Numbered from the stretch's first letter, positions 26,284-39,597 are shown. The stretch is DNA of 64,000 bases from Persicaria tinctoria (GCA_037127255.1 JBANSL010000007.1:62047038-62111037); one strand, 5' to 3'. A program made the numbers and translations. Notes: generated from the letters alone by a model not told the origin.

Positions 26284-28416
26284 GTACGTTTTTCTTCTCC
26301 GGCGCCGCTGATACCTTGCCCGTTTTCCACCGTGCTTCTGTTATTCTCCTTCTTCCTCTGGAATCTCGTTTATTTAAAATTCGTAGCTGTTTTCGATTTT
26401 TGCTTGCTTGTGTTGTGGTTCCTAGATCTGAAATCTCACTATCTATCATTTGATCATGATTAGTGTCAATATAGATGGGAGTGGGAGATTTTGTAGTGGA
26501 TTGGTCTAATCTGAATGTAAAGCGTAACATAAATCATCCGTTATTCGTTTTGGGCTCTGGATATCTTGAAGGATGGTTTGGTGTAGTTTGCAGTTGATGA
26601 TTCTGTTTAGTCTGATTAATTCTGGATTCCTGATTGATTCAGTGTACAATGGTCTCGTACATGAATGCAAATCTGTACAGAAATGGCTCGTTTTGATCGG
26701 TTACTTCAGTTTCTGAAAATTGGGGCTTTGGCATCTAGGTTCTGCTTGTATATGATATGTTGTGATTAGTTTGTTCTCCAATTCCACTACTAATCAACTC
26801 GCTATTTTGAAAATCCCATAGATAACAACTCACTATTTTGAAAAACTGCCTCTAAGGTGTTCGATGAAATGCCTAGATGAATTGACTATGTTTTTGTTGT
26901 TTCTTGGTAACTTTTAGTTGAAATAAATCATTCATTGTTAATGGCTTTGCAAATTTTTGAGTAAATTTGGATTGAAACATCTCTAAACATTATGGTTTTA
27001 AGTTTTTCAAAAGCACTTTATTAAAAGAAATGGCGTGTACGGTGTACATCTCGATCCCCTCATAGGCATTTTTGTTGTTCTGCTACAAGAGCAGCATTTT
27101 TGTATTTACATTGACTAATTAGGGAAAACTTGTTTGTTATTCATATAGTTAACCTATTAAATGTTGGTTTCATGTAATCAATTCATCTATATAAAGCAGT
27201 ACTAGATTGATGGATTGATTATTAACTGGTCCGATTATAGGCTTATAGCTAGTGATTCAGAGCCAGATGGACTCATCAGGAAAATTTCAATCATTATCCG
27301 ATTATTTGAAGGAGTATAAAAGTTCATTATGTACTCTGTATTTCATAACAGTCTTTAAGTTCTTTCAAATAGGTAAGCTTGATGAATTGCACTCTTGTTG
27401 GAATTTCAATTTTGTTGTTTTTGGTTGAGTTTCTGTGAGTTTGTTTAGGTTTAGCTACCTATATTTTCTATATCCCGTTTCTTTTTGTGGCACTGTTGAT
27501 GGAATCTGGAGGTTGAGATTTGCCAAATACAGTAGTATAAAGTTTGATGGACAAAATTTGACTGTTCTGCATAGTGTAAAAACATCATTGGAAGATATCC
27601 CCTTTGCTCATAGGTGTGCTATCTGTATGTGTGTTGAAGAGTTTGTTTATTCATGTCAGTATAGATTTTTTACAAAATTTGAAGAACTGATATTCAGTCC
27701 CCTATGGCTATGGTGAATACTTATTAGTGATTCGGATGTACATTTGTGGTACTACTGTGAGATAGTAATCTATATTACTTGTAATTGTATTAGTTTACTA
27801 ACTGTTCACACCGGATTATCAGAAGGTAAGAGTTTCTTTTGAAACTAGGTTTGCAAACCACATGGCATGGACTTTGGAATGTTCCTCAGATGGCTACAGA
27901 CAGTGAATTAGTGATTGTATTTGTAACATTGTTTGCTACTAGGCTGTAAAATCATCAGTAAGATTGAGAACTGGATGATTGTTTCAAGGCCAATAGTTTT
28001 GAATTTCTTAATGTCGTGGTTCGTAGGTGATGTATGCTGGCGCATAGGTATCATAGTAATGGGCTGAAATTTGAAATTCCATAAATTATAGTAGCAAGCA
28101 TAACTGAGTTTGGTTTGACTTGAAATTTCATTAATTATGGATACATGGCATTCAATTTTCACCACCATTGTGGCAAGTGGCAACTCCAATTTTGTTAACT
28201 GATGAAATTTTAGAGAATTTTGATATTTTCTATTTTCATTAATTATAAATGGTTCCTTACTCTTACTCTTTGCTCTTACTCTTTGTTTATCTAGCTAACT
28301 AGACAATAACATGTTTTCAACTCCGCTTGTGTATTCATACACAACCGGTCCCAAGCCCGGAAAAAATGAGGAGGGGAGATATGTTATGTGGTATTTTATG
28401 TTATTAGATTCTTAAA
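26284..28416. other. AT-rich sequence, no gene recognised
   Basis: Intron-like composition. A PPR-like word (KVFDEMPR on the + strand) occurs near 26855-26880 but is too short to call a gene. The 93-codon frame at 27435-27716 has no domain I know. CAACCGGTCCCAAGCCCGG near 28343-28361 looks like a conserved repeat core; I cannot assign it. Confidence 0.35.
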
Positions 28417-28419
28417 TGT

Positions 28420-29400
28420 CACTACAACAGAAATGATTATTAGTGACAAAAGTTATAGTGTCAAATTATTTATCCTCGTTAAATGTGCCATTTGGCGACG
28501 AACATATATGTTCCTCATAAAATGGCACGTGAACTTTAGAGAGAGACTTATATTCCTCGCAAAAAGTGGCATTCAGCGACAAATTTTTTGGCTCGTCGTT
28601 AATTTTTATCATGATATGGTCACCTAAACCATAAGGAATATAGCGACGAATTTGGAGTTTTTAGCGAGGAATGAATTCATCGCTAAAAATACATTTGTCG
28701 ATGAATTTACACTTTTGTCGCTATTTGTTAGGTGGAAATAATGTAAAATCTGTCAATTGTATTAGCAACAAAAATTGAAATTTCTCGCTAAAAAAATGTT
28801 TTTCTTGAGGAAATAATTTATCGCTAAACGTATTAGTTGGCGAGGAAATTTCATTTTCGTCGTTATTTCTTGGGTAAAAATAGAGAACATGACTCAAAGT
28901 CATTAACGAGAATTTTTTTTAATTCATCGCCATATGTTCATCTTTTATGAGGAATATTTTTGTCGTTGAAACAATCATTTAGGGAGGAAATATCACTTTT
29001 GTCGCTACTAGTAAGCGGGAAATGCATGACCAATTCCAAATTTTCTGTTATATGTTTAGTGAAATTCTGTCAAATGTGTCAAATTTACTGGCGACAAAGA
29101 TTTTAACTTCTTACCAAAAGTATGTTTCTCGAGGAAAGAATTTATCACTAAACATATTACTGGCGAGGGAATACCATTTACTTTATCATTTTTGGTTTGG
29201 CCGAAAATAGTGAAAAATAACTCAAATTCATTAACGAGAAAAGTTTAAATTTCTCGCCATATGTTCTGTTTTGTGAAGAATATATTTTTTCGTTAAAACA
29301 ACCATTTAACAATGAAATGTCATTTTCATTACTAAGAGTATCATTTAACGAGGAAATATTATTTTTATCGTTGCTGGTTTATGTGAAATTAGAGAGAATC
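28420..29400. repeat. Left sub-terminal repeat region of the CACTA element
   Basis: Repeated degenerate words in both orientations, such as TAGCGAGGAA, TTCATCGCTAAA, TGGCGACGAA, TTTTGTCGCTA and CTCGCCATATG, spaced 20-40 bp. This is the known layout of CACTA sub-terminal transposase sites. The matching right region is 40700-41519. Confidence 0.75.
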
Positions 29401-29457
29401 ATGACCCAACTTCTTTGGCGAGAAAAATACATAGTTATAAACTAAATTATTGCTATA

Positions 29458-29525
29458 GCCTATGCAGGATTTGAACCCACATCTTTGTGCTTGAGCACAT
29501 CGCTCTACCATTTGAGCTAATAGGC
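29458..29525 (-). tRNA. tRNA-like sequence or tRNA pseudogene
   Basis: Minus strand begins GCCTATTAGCTCAAATGGTA and ends GGGTTCAAATCCTGCATAGGC minus its first base. Acceptor GCCTAT/ATAGGC pairs, the D-arm GCTC...GAGC pairs, and the T-arm holds TTCAAAT; box A (TAGCTCAAATGG) and box B (GGTTCAAATCC) of a Pol III promoter are good. The anticodon arm is abnormal: TGTGC...GCACA leaves a 4-base loop, so no valid anticodon is certain. At 68 nt it is short. Most likely a tRNA pseudogene or tRNA-derived piece carried inside the CACTA element. Confidence 0.5.
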
Positions 29526-31400
29526 TTAAATAAAAATGAAAATTGACCTGAAAATGAAATAGACAACTAAATCCATAAAACCAGTAAATCAACTAACACA
29601 CGTCTCATACTTGTTCGATAAGCAAGTTATTAAGCAATAGACAACTAGAAAATTAGAAATTGGCACCTAAATCCATAACACTGGTAAATTAACTAACACA
29701 TGACCACTGTATATATCAAATAAGAGAAACAATTCCACTCCTTATTTCTTCTCATCAATCATCATAAATTCGTAATGTCAATTATGTAACTCGGTACTGG
29801 ATTTGAAAATGCCACAATGTATACACGCCAAATTTCCAATGTCTAACTTATCTTCTCTTTTCCTTCCAACATCATTGGTAACTATGCAAATTCAGAATAC
29901 AAAATCAAAGATTCTTTTTTCCCAGGAAAAGAATCAAGATGCTAGATCCATGTTTATGCGAATGTTTTTTTTTTGTTATGTTCGAGACCATAATGCTGTC
30001 AAATGAAAAAAAAAACGCAATGCTCAGCATGTCACAAGACTGAAAACTTACGAGCACAATTAATTGCCAAGTGCCCCTTTTCTTTATGCTCCAAGCATAT
30101 GAAAAACTATTGCTGCAACTGCTTCCGTGGCTGCTGGGATTGCATTCTAGGAGTTCATATGATAGGAAAACAGTATGAAGAAGCCTTAGTGACAAGGTAG
30201 AATGTTTATAATAAAGCAATCGGATGAAAAAAAAGAGATCCCAATTACCTTGCTTTCTGAATCATGTTTCAGATCAGTTGTTCACTAAAACAAATCGATT
30301 TGACTAATCTAGGAGCACAATTGGTTTTTACAGGTTAAAGAGACTGATTGTTTATAAGAATAATAGGCTTACTAAACACTATAAGGTTGGCAATTGGATT
30401 CAACACCACTGCTAGATAAACATGATTTAGTGTTCTGGCTACTTCTGCTAAAAGTAATATTTCTTGGATTGACAATCAAATTCGCTGCATAAACTGAATT
30501 TGTAGAGATTGTAGGTAGTGGGATAACATAGTGTTAAATGTCGAGATCCAAGCTTGCTCAAGATTCATTATGACATGAAACACAAAGGTCAGAGTTTTAA
30601 CAAGATCGATGATTATATATAAAAAGAAAAAGGCATAAGAATCATTCACCATTACAACAAGTCTATAGAATTAACCAAAAACAGCGAATAAAAAAAAACG
30701 GATCAAGAATGAATAATCACACTTCACTTCTAAACTTCTTAGTAGGGTAATTTGTGTGAAAGCTTTCTCTGAGAACTACACCAACCAATTATATTGGGGG
30801 CTATTTATCATATTCAACCAATACAGTTACTCTATTAAGAATGTGGTAAAGACAAAAGTAGCCTACACTAGAAGTTGCAAAAAAATCAGTAGCATTTGTC
30901 AACGAAAATCAATTTAGGTTTAGTACGATAGCCACAGGTTGCTCTACAAGCACAGCCGTATATTCATCCAATCCATGAATAAAAATCAATTGAGGACAAA
31001 ACATATATTAGAAGTGAGATGTGCGCTTCAAGCTCGTGCACACCAGTGGATACTTTTTCCTTTCCATTTTTCTATCAAGTTGTTCTTTGTTCTCTAGCAA
31101 TGTACATTTAGCTTCAGTCATTTCTCATTTACGAATAAAACTATTCGGTTGTCTGCCCCACTAAATCACCACCCCATGACAAAAGGGATGGATATTCAAA
31201 ATCATTAATGCACATGAATTAACCTCTAACCTCAACACCAGCATGAGATGCCGCATTTAAGCTAACATCAAGAATGCTGCAAACTGTAGAAGGTGCAAGT
31301 TTTTCTCGATACGCTAGTCCCAAATAAAACAGGGATATCATGTCAGCCTTGACAAGAATCCTTAGTTAAAACAGGGATATTCTTGTCTAGCGTTAGTCAT
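29526..31400. other. CACTA interior, no gene recognised
   Basis: AT-rich. Short frames at 29803-30006 and 30003-30200 have no known domain (the second is Cys-rich: CSACHKT, CPFSLCSKH, CCNCFRGCWDC, possibly a captured zinc-finger scrap). No RNA gene or repeat found. Confidence 0.35.
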
Positions 31401-31402
31401 TA

Positions 31403-31639
31403 CTCCCTCTGTTAATTAAAACTTGTCGTTTACTATTCATGCACGCTTTTTTAGAACGATAAAAACTATATAAAATATTAACTTTTTTTTAAATTTGTTT
31501 TTATAAATTCATACTTAATAGTAATAAGTATGATATTATTTAAAAAAATTATTAAAAAAGTTAATATTTTATATAGTTTTTAACACCTAAAAATGCGTGC
31601 GTGAATAGTAAAACGTCAAGTTTTAATTAACGGAGGGAG
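31403..31639. mobile_element. Stowaway-type MITE
   Basis: 237 bp with terminal inverted repeats CTCCCTCTGTTAATTAAAAC at the left and the complementary GTTTTAATTAACGGAGGGAG at the right, flanked by TA on both sides (31401-31402, 31640-31641). CTCCCTCYGT ends with a TA duplication define Stowaway elements, moved by Tc1/mariner transposases. The two halves form one long hairpin. It is nested in the CACTA element. Confidence 0.92.
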
Positions 31640-33741
31640 TATTTATTAAAAGAAAAAACAAGTAGAGAAATAAATAAATAGACCACCAACAATCACTTCT
31701 GTTAGCCCAAAGTGTTAAATAAAGATAAAGTAAGTAGCATACAAACTGGATACCTTGATTAAGATGTTCCGCTTCCACTTAATTCGAAATTGAATAGCTA
31801 CCGGAATGCATCTATTCGATCTTCTTCGTCAACCTTAGCTGCAAGATCAAAACACACAAAATTACTAATAAATTGGGTAATCAAAATTGTTGAAAGAAAT
31901 TCATAACAATAGGCTATAATTGCATACACATCAGCTTAGATCCAACTGCCACTAAATTTATATGTAGTATGAACTGATGAATAGATAGATAAATGCGTAT
32001 GTCTCGCCCCTCCTCCAATTTAGAACAACAGTCCATGGTGTTGTCAGGCTAATTGCTTCAAGGTTCATTTCTTCTATCGAAAACTCCATGGAAATCACTA
32101 TGATGGGAGTCTTGATCGAAAGAGTCTCTATGGAGAAGTCCTTTTCAGGACCCATACAAGGTATTTTTAAACTCAGGAAGTTAAGGCAAAAGACAACAAG
32201 AAAGAAATGAGATTTTACTGCCTACAAGGCTACAAGGAATTATAACTATGGTCATATGGGATTCGGTGTAAAAAAAGAAGCAAAAAAGTCCATAGTTAAG
32301 GCCAAAAGACAGTGAGATCAGCTCCAGGAAAAACCAACAAACCAGCAGTTCAAAATTCATTTTAGAGGCCAGTGAAACCAAAACAATTGACCCACGAGTG
32401 TAAAGGTTCAAGGTTTCATAAGAAAAGGTTAAAAGATTTATTTACTAAAGGTTCAGGATAACCATCTAACCATACAAAGAGCAATAACATTATCCAAATC
32501 CATATAAGTTATGAAGATATTCAAAAGATTATAAATTTTCTTTGGCTTACAAACACCAAACAAATAGCTAAAATACTTAGCCAGCTAATCTTGTTTGGGT
32601 GTCAACCATCTTGTTTGGGTTTCTAACATCCGACTAACTAACATTTGGCTTTTGATATTTGGCTTCCGCACTTGGGTTCCTAAACAAGGTGGTGCTGATG
32701 GAAGCAACCAAATACCCTAATCTTACAGCAAAAATATCCCATGAAGGCAGCAACTCAAACAGAAATAACCAGACGTGATCAGCAACCAATGAACGTAGCT
32801 AACCCCAAACTCAGTCAGCAACTGCCAAACAAACTTATGCAGGATCAAAACATCATCAATCAATCAACCGAAATACAACAAACTCACAAATCGTAAACAC
32901 AAGAACCTAATTCAGACTTTGCAAATCAAGAGGGGAAGAAAAGTGTAGCTGACTTCTGAAATCTAAACAAACCACTATTAATCACCCAAAACCCATAAAA
33001 CAAAAATCATTAGGAATTAAACTTACACATGTTTGATAAGGCTTAAATTAGAAGTCAAGGCAGGCAATTGAGCAACAATATATCCTAGGAATTTCATCGA
33101 ACACCTTGAGGGCATCATCAACTAACATATCTAAACCTAAATTTCAAGAGTTTATAATGCACAAGCAACCAAATTTGGAACAAATTGCTTCGGCAGAAAT
33201 CGAGAATAGTAGTAATCAAGATGTGTTACCACTTACCAGTGTTTCAGGACCAAGATTAGGTAATTATCAGGAGGATACTGCGACAGAGAGGGATGCGAAA
33301 CGAAGCAACGATTAGGGAGCCGGGAATAGGTCAAAGCGTCCATGGAAAAGGATAATACGGTGGATGAAAGAGAAAGAAGATGAGTACCAGGAGAAATCAG
33401 AGAACTAGCTTTCCTAGATGGATCGGATGGTCATGAGACGTGAAAACCAGAAGACAGAGAAGGGGAAAGGAACAAATATTGTATTTTTGTGATTTTATAT
33501 ATACATACTGTAATACTTATACTAGTACTCCATATTAAATTTATATAAATAGGTTCGTTTCGTGAACAGATAATATGTTAATACAATATTATAAATAATC
33601 TAGATTGATTCCTATAAATAAAAAAATATAAATAATTTTTTCAGTAAAAAAATAATATAGATATAAATAAAATTATTTAAGCATATTATATAGTATAATT
33701 TAAATATTTTTTATTTAGGTTCTTTCAAAATATAAATAAAT
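31640..33741. other. CACTA interior with a PPR-like fragment
   Basis: Mostly AT-rich, unassigned. The minus strand near 33070-33130 reads LVDDALKVFDEIPRI, which fits the start of a pentatricopeptide (PPR) unit (A.KVFDEMP). A similar word on the + strand lies at 26855-26880 outside the element. The fragment is too short to give more than a suggestion of gene capture. The frame at 33106-33315 is a shadow. Confidence 0.35.
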
Positions 33742-34540
33742 TAGGGGTGTTATGTGAACACGAGTAGCTCGAATTCGACTCGTACTCGCTCGATAAAAAC
33801 TCGACTCGAGCTCGTTTACTTTCTAAATGAGCCGATTATGAACACATTTTTAAGCTCGGTCCAAAGATCGGCTCGTTCGAATTAAACTCGAATAGCTTGA
33901 ATTCTATGGAATTTCTAAAATTTTCTTCAAGTTACTGTATAATGAGCAAGTAGAATTGCCTAAAGCTCAAAAAAAGCTCGGCTCGAGCTTGCTCATTTCC
34001 TAAACGGGCCGAATATGAGCACATTTTTAAGCTCAAGTCAAAATTTAGGTTCGGCTCGAGCTCGTTAGTCTAAATGAACTAAATATGAACAAATAATACT
34101 CGGTTCGTTCGACTCGAATAACAGCCATACCTTTATAATTTTAGGAAAAATAACTCAAAGTAATACAAGCTGAGTTTGGCATGTTCAAGCTTGTTCATTT
34201 GTTAAACGAGCTCGAGCTCGAGCTCGAGCTCAGTCTAATTTTTAAACGAGCTTTTTATTTTGTTCAAGCTCGGCTTGTTTAGGAAATGAACGAGCTTGAG
34301 CCGAGCTTTTTTCGAGCTTCAAGTAGTTCCACTTGGTTATAACATGGTAACTTAAAGGAAATTTTAGAAATTCCATAGAATTCGAGCTATTCAAGCTTTA
34401 TTCAAAGGAGCCGAGCTTTCAACCGAGCATAAAATTTTGTTCAAGCTCGACTTGTTTAAATAAGTGAGCGAGCTCGAGTCGAGCTTTTTCGAGCTGATCC
34501 CGAGCCGAGCTCGAGCTGTTCAATTCATATAACAACCCTA
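33742..34540. mobile_element. 0.8-kb foldback element rich in GCTCGAGC
   Basis: TAGGGGTGTTATGTGAAC at the left mirrors GTTCAATTCATATAACAACCCTA at the right (its last 18 bases), and the inner halves are complementary over hundreds of bases (GAATTCTATGGAATTTCTAA inverts to TTAGAAATTCCATAGAATTC). No coding capacity; a long-TIR MITE. A half copy is at 262-487. The target duplication could not be settled, so the superfamily is open. Nested in the CACTA element. Confidence 0.75.
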
Positions 34541-35369
34541 AATACAATGTATCAACTTTTAACATAAAATAAGACGAACTCTACTTTTTAACATAAAATA
34601 AGACGAACTCTACTTTTAACTAATCCATTTACATATGAACTATATATTAACTTAATTCCGGCTATTTTTCCGGAAAAAATCATTGGAATTGAGAGCCTGT
34701 TGTTTTGGGTTAATTTGGAGAAGATATTTAGGCGAGCGAAATTGTATAAAATACTAAAGGAGAAAGCATTCTGGATGGCAAAATCGTCGAAAAATTAGAA
34801 TGAATTGAGAAGCATGTTGTTTCGGATTAATATGGGCATACTTCGTACACGATTAGTTAAAACTAAAGTTCGTTTTGTTTTCGGTTAAAATTTTCATACT
34901 TCATATTATTTTGAGTTATGTTTCCTTAATTTTATTCAATATCCTCCACAATTGAAGATAGATATTATCATCTTATATGATCATAATTATGTTCTATAAA
35001 AATGTCGATATGGGTTTTATAGTTTGATGTTAGATACAACTTTTATTTATCATGTATGTAGCTTAATTTGTCTTACCATTTTCACCTAAACTCTTACTTA
35101 TTGGATGGTATGGAGTATTAAATTTCTAGTTTTTTTATAATTTATAATATAATCCTATTATTATTCTATCTTGGTCCCATTAAGATTTAATGTATATCTT
35201 ATAAGCAAGGACCAATTAAATTATGACAAAATTGACTCATGAATTAGGCATTAAAACTATACTATTAGAATTATGTCACTAGATATCACGTTATTTAAAA
35301 TTGGTTAGAAAAAAGCATGTAAATTTTTTATAACATTGTTCTTTAAAATTTTCATACAGACAATACACA

Positions 35370-35401
<32 letters not shown>

Positions 35402-35640
35402 ATATATATATATTTTACCAATGTTAATAATTAAATTTAAACCAAATTTTGAAAAAAGCCTTTTTTTTTTAGCGGGATACTCAAATTCATTTCCCTCCAA
35501 GTATTGTCAAATTTTAACTTAATTTTTTAAGATCAAAAAAATTTTAACTTAATTTTTTCCAGCAATTGATACCCGAAAAATTTACCATGAAAATCAAATT
35601 ATACCAACCATCCCCAAAATTAATTCCATTTAAAGAAAAA
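34541..35640. other. CACTA interior, AT-rich, no gene
   Basis: Nothing coding seen. A short tandem duplication (ACATAAAATAAGACGAACTC twice, from 34561 and 34588) and a TC/TA microsatellite at 35369-35413 are the only structures. Confidence 0.4.
35369..35413 (+). repeat. (TC)n(TA)n compound microsatellite
   Basis: TC repeats with two single-base interruptions pass into TA repeats, 45 bp in all. Likely polymorphic in length. Confidence 0.85.
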
Positions 35641-36180
35641 ATTCCAAAGCCCAAGTCCTTCTTCCTCCGTCCCTGCAGTTCAACGATAGGGAAGCACCCC
35701 TCCTCCTCTTCCTCCGTCCCTGGGAGAGGTCATTCCTCATCTCCTTCTTCTCCTCTTTTTCCTCTTCATCCCCTCATTTCAACACCGAATCCTCAATCCC
35801 CATCGCTAGGCAAAACCCTAATTAGTTTTTCACCGCCTCGTTCTACTCCCTCCTTCGCTTTCCCATTCGTTGCTCCCATCCCAACCGGCGAAGCCAAATA
35901 GCGATTTGGGGGAGCGGCGCTTGGAGTGATGAGGAATCTTCAAGAGATTGGAAGTCTGACTAGCGTGCAACAAGTTCAAGCCATTTGGGGGAGATTTTCA
36001 AAGCTTCAAGCATCTCGAGGGTTCAAGCTTCAAGCAATTTGGGGGAGAAGAAATTTGTCGGATCGATTTGAGAGAAATTCGAACCTTCATGTGATTCAAG
36101 TTCAGCAAAACTGTTCAATTTTGCAAACCTTCAAGAGATTGGAGGTCTGACTTATTCAAGGGGAACCAACCTCTCCAGGT
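35640..36180 (+). other. Leader-like captured sequence in the CACTA element
   Basis: A C-rich, plant 5'-UTR-like stretch (CCTCCTCCTCTTCCTCCGTC, GCAAAACCCTAATTAG) followed by a segment where CAAGC(A)ATTTGGGGGAGA is repeated (35968-36050) and GGTTAGTTAATTTC, a possible splice donor, near 36178. The 111-codon frame from 35566 and the 74-codon frame at 35926 have no known domain. Reads like the first exon and promoter of a captured host gene, but I cannot identify it. Confidence 0.35.
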
Positions 36181-38400
36181 TAGTTAATTTCTAAAGCCTT
36201 ACTTATTTGAAGTCTTTATTGATTTGCAGCAGCTTCGAAATGATTAGGAATTTTAAATCTAGGGGTTTAATTTTGCCTCCATTGATGCTTTAGATCTAGG
36301 TTTAGGGTTCTTTAGTTTAAATCTAGGGGTTTCGATTTTGGCAAAGAATTCTCAATATAGGGCTTCGATTTTTAAAGTTATATAGATTATGTGGGTTGGT
36401 TGGGGCAGTACTGCATTAAGGGGACATTAATCTTCAAGTACTTATTTATTTGTTATCAGTATATATTTGGTTTGCCTTTCTTTATTCTATTATATTTCCA
36501 CTTTGATGTGAATGTGTGGTCATCACTGCTTATCCAGTTATCCCCTCCCATGCAATATGAAAATGGAAGATAATATTTTGTACTTGGATGTCAATCCACA
36601 ATATTTTTCATGTGCGATCATCGTGCACCGTCTGTTAATGATAAGTGCGGATGTTAGTCATCTGAAAAAGATTATCAGTCTGGTCTATCTTTGCAGAATG
36701 GGACCAAAGCAAGAAAACGCTTCTCTGTAGCATTATTGTAAGGAGGTATTGTCCAGTGCATTTATAGATGAAATTTATGGTATTATACGCTAATGAACTA
36801 GTATAATTTTTTTAATCGGAGTGGTATATATTTGGGGATATACAAATTATTAAATGCATGTCTCATATCGTTCTTATGTTATGCAAATCACATGTCACCA
36901 TAAGGGTACTTCTTGTTCTTTTTAGTCTGCCCTTTTTTATATTAAAAAAATAACAGTTTCTTATTTCTATATATATTTTTTTGGGTTATGTATGATATTT
37001 TATTTTATCAAATACCATTTCATTGTTCTAGTTTCTTGTATCCAATCAGTCACAATTTGTGATTATTAGTTCGTTATCTAACTTATGTAAGCACCAGATT
37101 CTTATCATGTCACTAGTGTTGGGCAGAGCAACACAAGAGGCTCTCCGTGAAGACATCTCATGTAAAGCTCTTCATTTTTTGCCCCCTCTGGTTTGATTAA
37201 GTTTGTAGATAAAATTTTCACTTTGTTGTTGAGTAATTGATTGCTTTGCTTTTGTTGAATTTCAATTTTTATACCATTTCAGTATAGCATTACTTCTGTT
37301 TAATTTGAATTGCTCAATCGGTATGAAAGGGAAGTCTACTCTGGCCGGTGCTATATTTGTATATTATCCCTTAAATGTAGTAGTGTTATCAAAATCCCCA
37401 AATCCGTATCTCAATCTCTCATCCGTTGATCTGCTCCGCCTGCACTCCTAATGCCTGCAAATCTCCACTTATCCGCTCTGACCCTTCGTCTTTCTACTCC
37501 TCACCGGTGCTTTCTCACCTATCATCTTGTCATAATGCCGCTTAGTCGTCCTCTTCTTTATCAACGATCCAGCCCAGGTTCGAAAGTCAAATCATTTAGG
37601 TTTACCTTTTTGCACTTTGAAATTTTGTCAAATTCGTTGAGTCTAGTGAGAATTATCCAAAGGAAATTCACTTCCCATTTTTTACAATACAATCATTTGA
37701 TCTTTCGAATGATATCAAATATATCCTATGGCAGTATTAGCATAGGAGCAATTGGGAAAATTTGGTTTCTTTGTTCTAGTAGTTTATAACTCGGAAGCCT
37801 ATTAAATTAGATTGCTATTGCTATTTTTTAATGATTTAGATATTTTGATCCATAGAAATATTTTAAGAGCTCCATGTTTCATATTGCTTCAATTTTCGTT
37901 TTTCAAAGACTTAACTCTTCTTAGATTTTGTTGCTTTGTATGCAAATTTTCACTTTATTGACTATTCTTTACCTCTTACACTAGTATGTGATATTCTCAT
38001 GACATGTTCGTCAAAGTTGAATTCTATTGCTTTACTTATTCTTAAGCTGATGAGTATGTTGTAAGGTGTAGTGAAATGGCTTGACTAGGTATCTATATAT
38101 AGTGATAGCACTTATGTTGTGTGTGTAAATTTGTTGCTTGCCTTCTGTTACTCTTTAATAACGTAAGAGAAAAATATCTATTGAAGCTCCTCATTTGTCA
38201 ACCACTATGGGGATGCATTTGTGTAGTTGTATATTTCTACGGAGCTTCATCGCAGCCCATTGATCTTTCTTCAATTACTAAAATTTGTTCCTAACAAATT
38301 TGCCTATTTAGAAATATGTAGATAGTCTTTTATCCTTTCCTCTCAATTCGATCATCAGACAAGTAAAACTTTTGTATATGATTGAATGTTAATAGAGTCA
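36181..38400. other. CACTA interior, intron-like, no gene recognised
   Basis: T-rich with plant-intron composition and scattered short frames. A possible exon scrap near 37120-37160 (AGAGCAACACAAGAGGCTCT...) was not identified. No RNA gene or repeat of note. Confidence 0.35.
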
Positions 38401-38419
38401 AATAGCAGTTTGTACTTTG

Positions 38420-38975
38420 TACTCCCGCCCTACTAATCTGTACCACCAACCCGCATAAAGATTAGTTTTACTGAAGGGGGCTTTATCTACACAATCTTAC
38501 TTTATTATTTCTTCTCATCTATTACTTGATCAAATTCTATCCACGCCCTACTAATCTTTACCACCCACCTGCATAAACATTAGTTTTACTGCAGGGGGCT
38601 TTATCTACACAATCTTGTTTTTATTGAATCTGTATCTTATGAATCTGTTTTGCCAGGACTGTTTGATTCAACTTTCATTTATTTTCATTTTCCCAATTGT
38701 TTAGTGAATCTGTATCATATGAATCTGTTTTTCTGGGACTGGTTGATGCAACTTTCGTTTCCTTTCTTTTTCCCAACTGTGTGGTATTTGTATCATATGC
38801 ATATTAAGTTTACAAATTTCATTCAGTTTTTGAATCATATCAATTTCTTTTGCTGGGACTGTTTGATGAATTTGTATTATTGAATGTATGCATCTGTTTC
38901 ATTTGCATCTTAAGTTTCTGACTCTTCAATTCAATTTTTGAATCATCTCATTCGATTTCTGAATCTGTATCACAT
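38420..38975. repeat. Degenerate tandem duplications in the CACTA interior
   Basis: Two kinds. CGCCCTACTAATCTGTACCA (38426) recurs as CGCCCTACTAATCTTTACCA (38544), each followed by GGGGGCTTTATCTACACAAT, about 118 bp apart. Then an approximately 80-bp unit built on GAATCTGTATCATATGAATC and TGGGACTGKTTGAT repeats four or more times with drift (38630-38975). Non-coding. Confidence 0.65.
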
Positions 38976-39049
38976 GAATCTGCGCTGGATTCAACCGTTT
39001 AATCTCACAGGATACACTTGATGGGAAGGAGTACCAAGCTCAATAAAAA

Positions 39050-39330
39050 CAGGCAGGTCCAGCCTCTTCTATCTGTTTCTTCTCTTCTTCCTGTTCCGCA
39101 ACATACTCCTTAACTTCCTGCTAAACATACTCTAGTTGGTTCCATTCTTAGAGCACATCGCATAATTTCATGTTGAATTATCCTCATCCTCCGCATCTGT
39201 CATAACTTCCTGCTCAACATACTCTATAATTTTTTGTTTCTTCTCCCTTTTGTGCTTTGAATCCAGCCAGCTGGTGCCATTCTTAGAGCACCTCCCATCC
39301 GTTTTTCCTCTTCTTCCTGTTCCGCAGCCT
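39050..39330. repeat. Imperfect direct duplication, about 150 bp apart
   Basis: CTTCTTCCTGTTCCGCA (39095 and 39311), ACTTCCTGCTMAACATACTC (39112 and 39205) and CCATTCTTAGAGCACMTC (39142 and 39282) show two diverged copies of the same sequence. No gene seen in either. Confidence 0.5.
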
Positions 39331-39597
39331 ACATCTGGTTTGTGTGATGTAATATTGTACTTAAAACGTTTGGGATCTTATGCCCGGACAACTAATACCA
39401 GAACTTCATGAAACACTAGGGTTTCAATGTGTGAGATCTTTCAGTTTTATTTCGCATTTCTCACTATGATATTTTTAGTTGTATTGGGGCATTTTGTGCT
39501 ATTAATTCTATTTTAAGGAATTAGGAGATTTTTCTGGAAATGGTTCTGGATTCTTTGCACATGGTTCCGTCTCTGATCTGCTTTTCATGGCGCAGGT

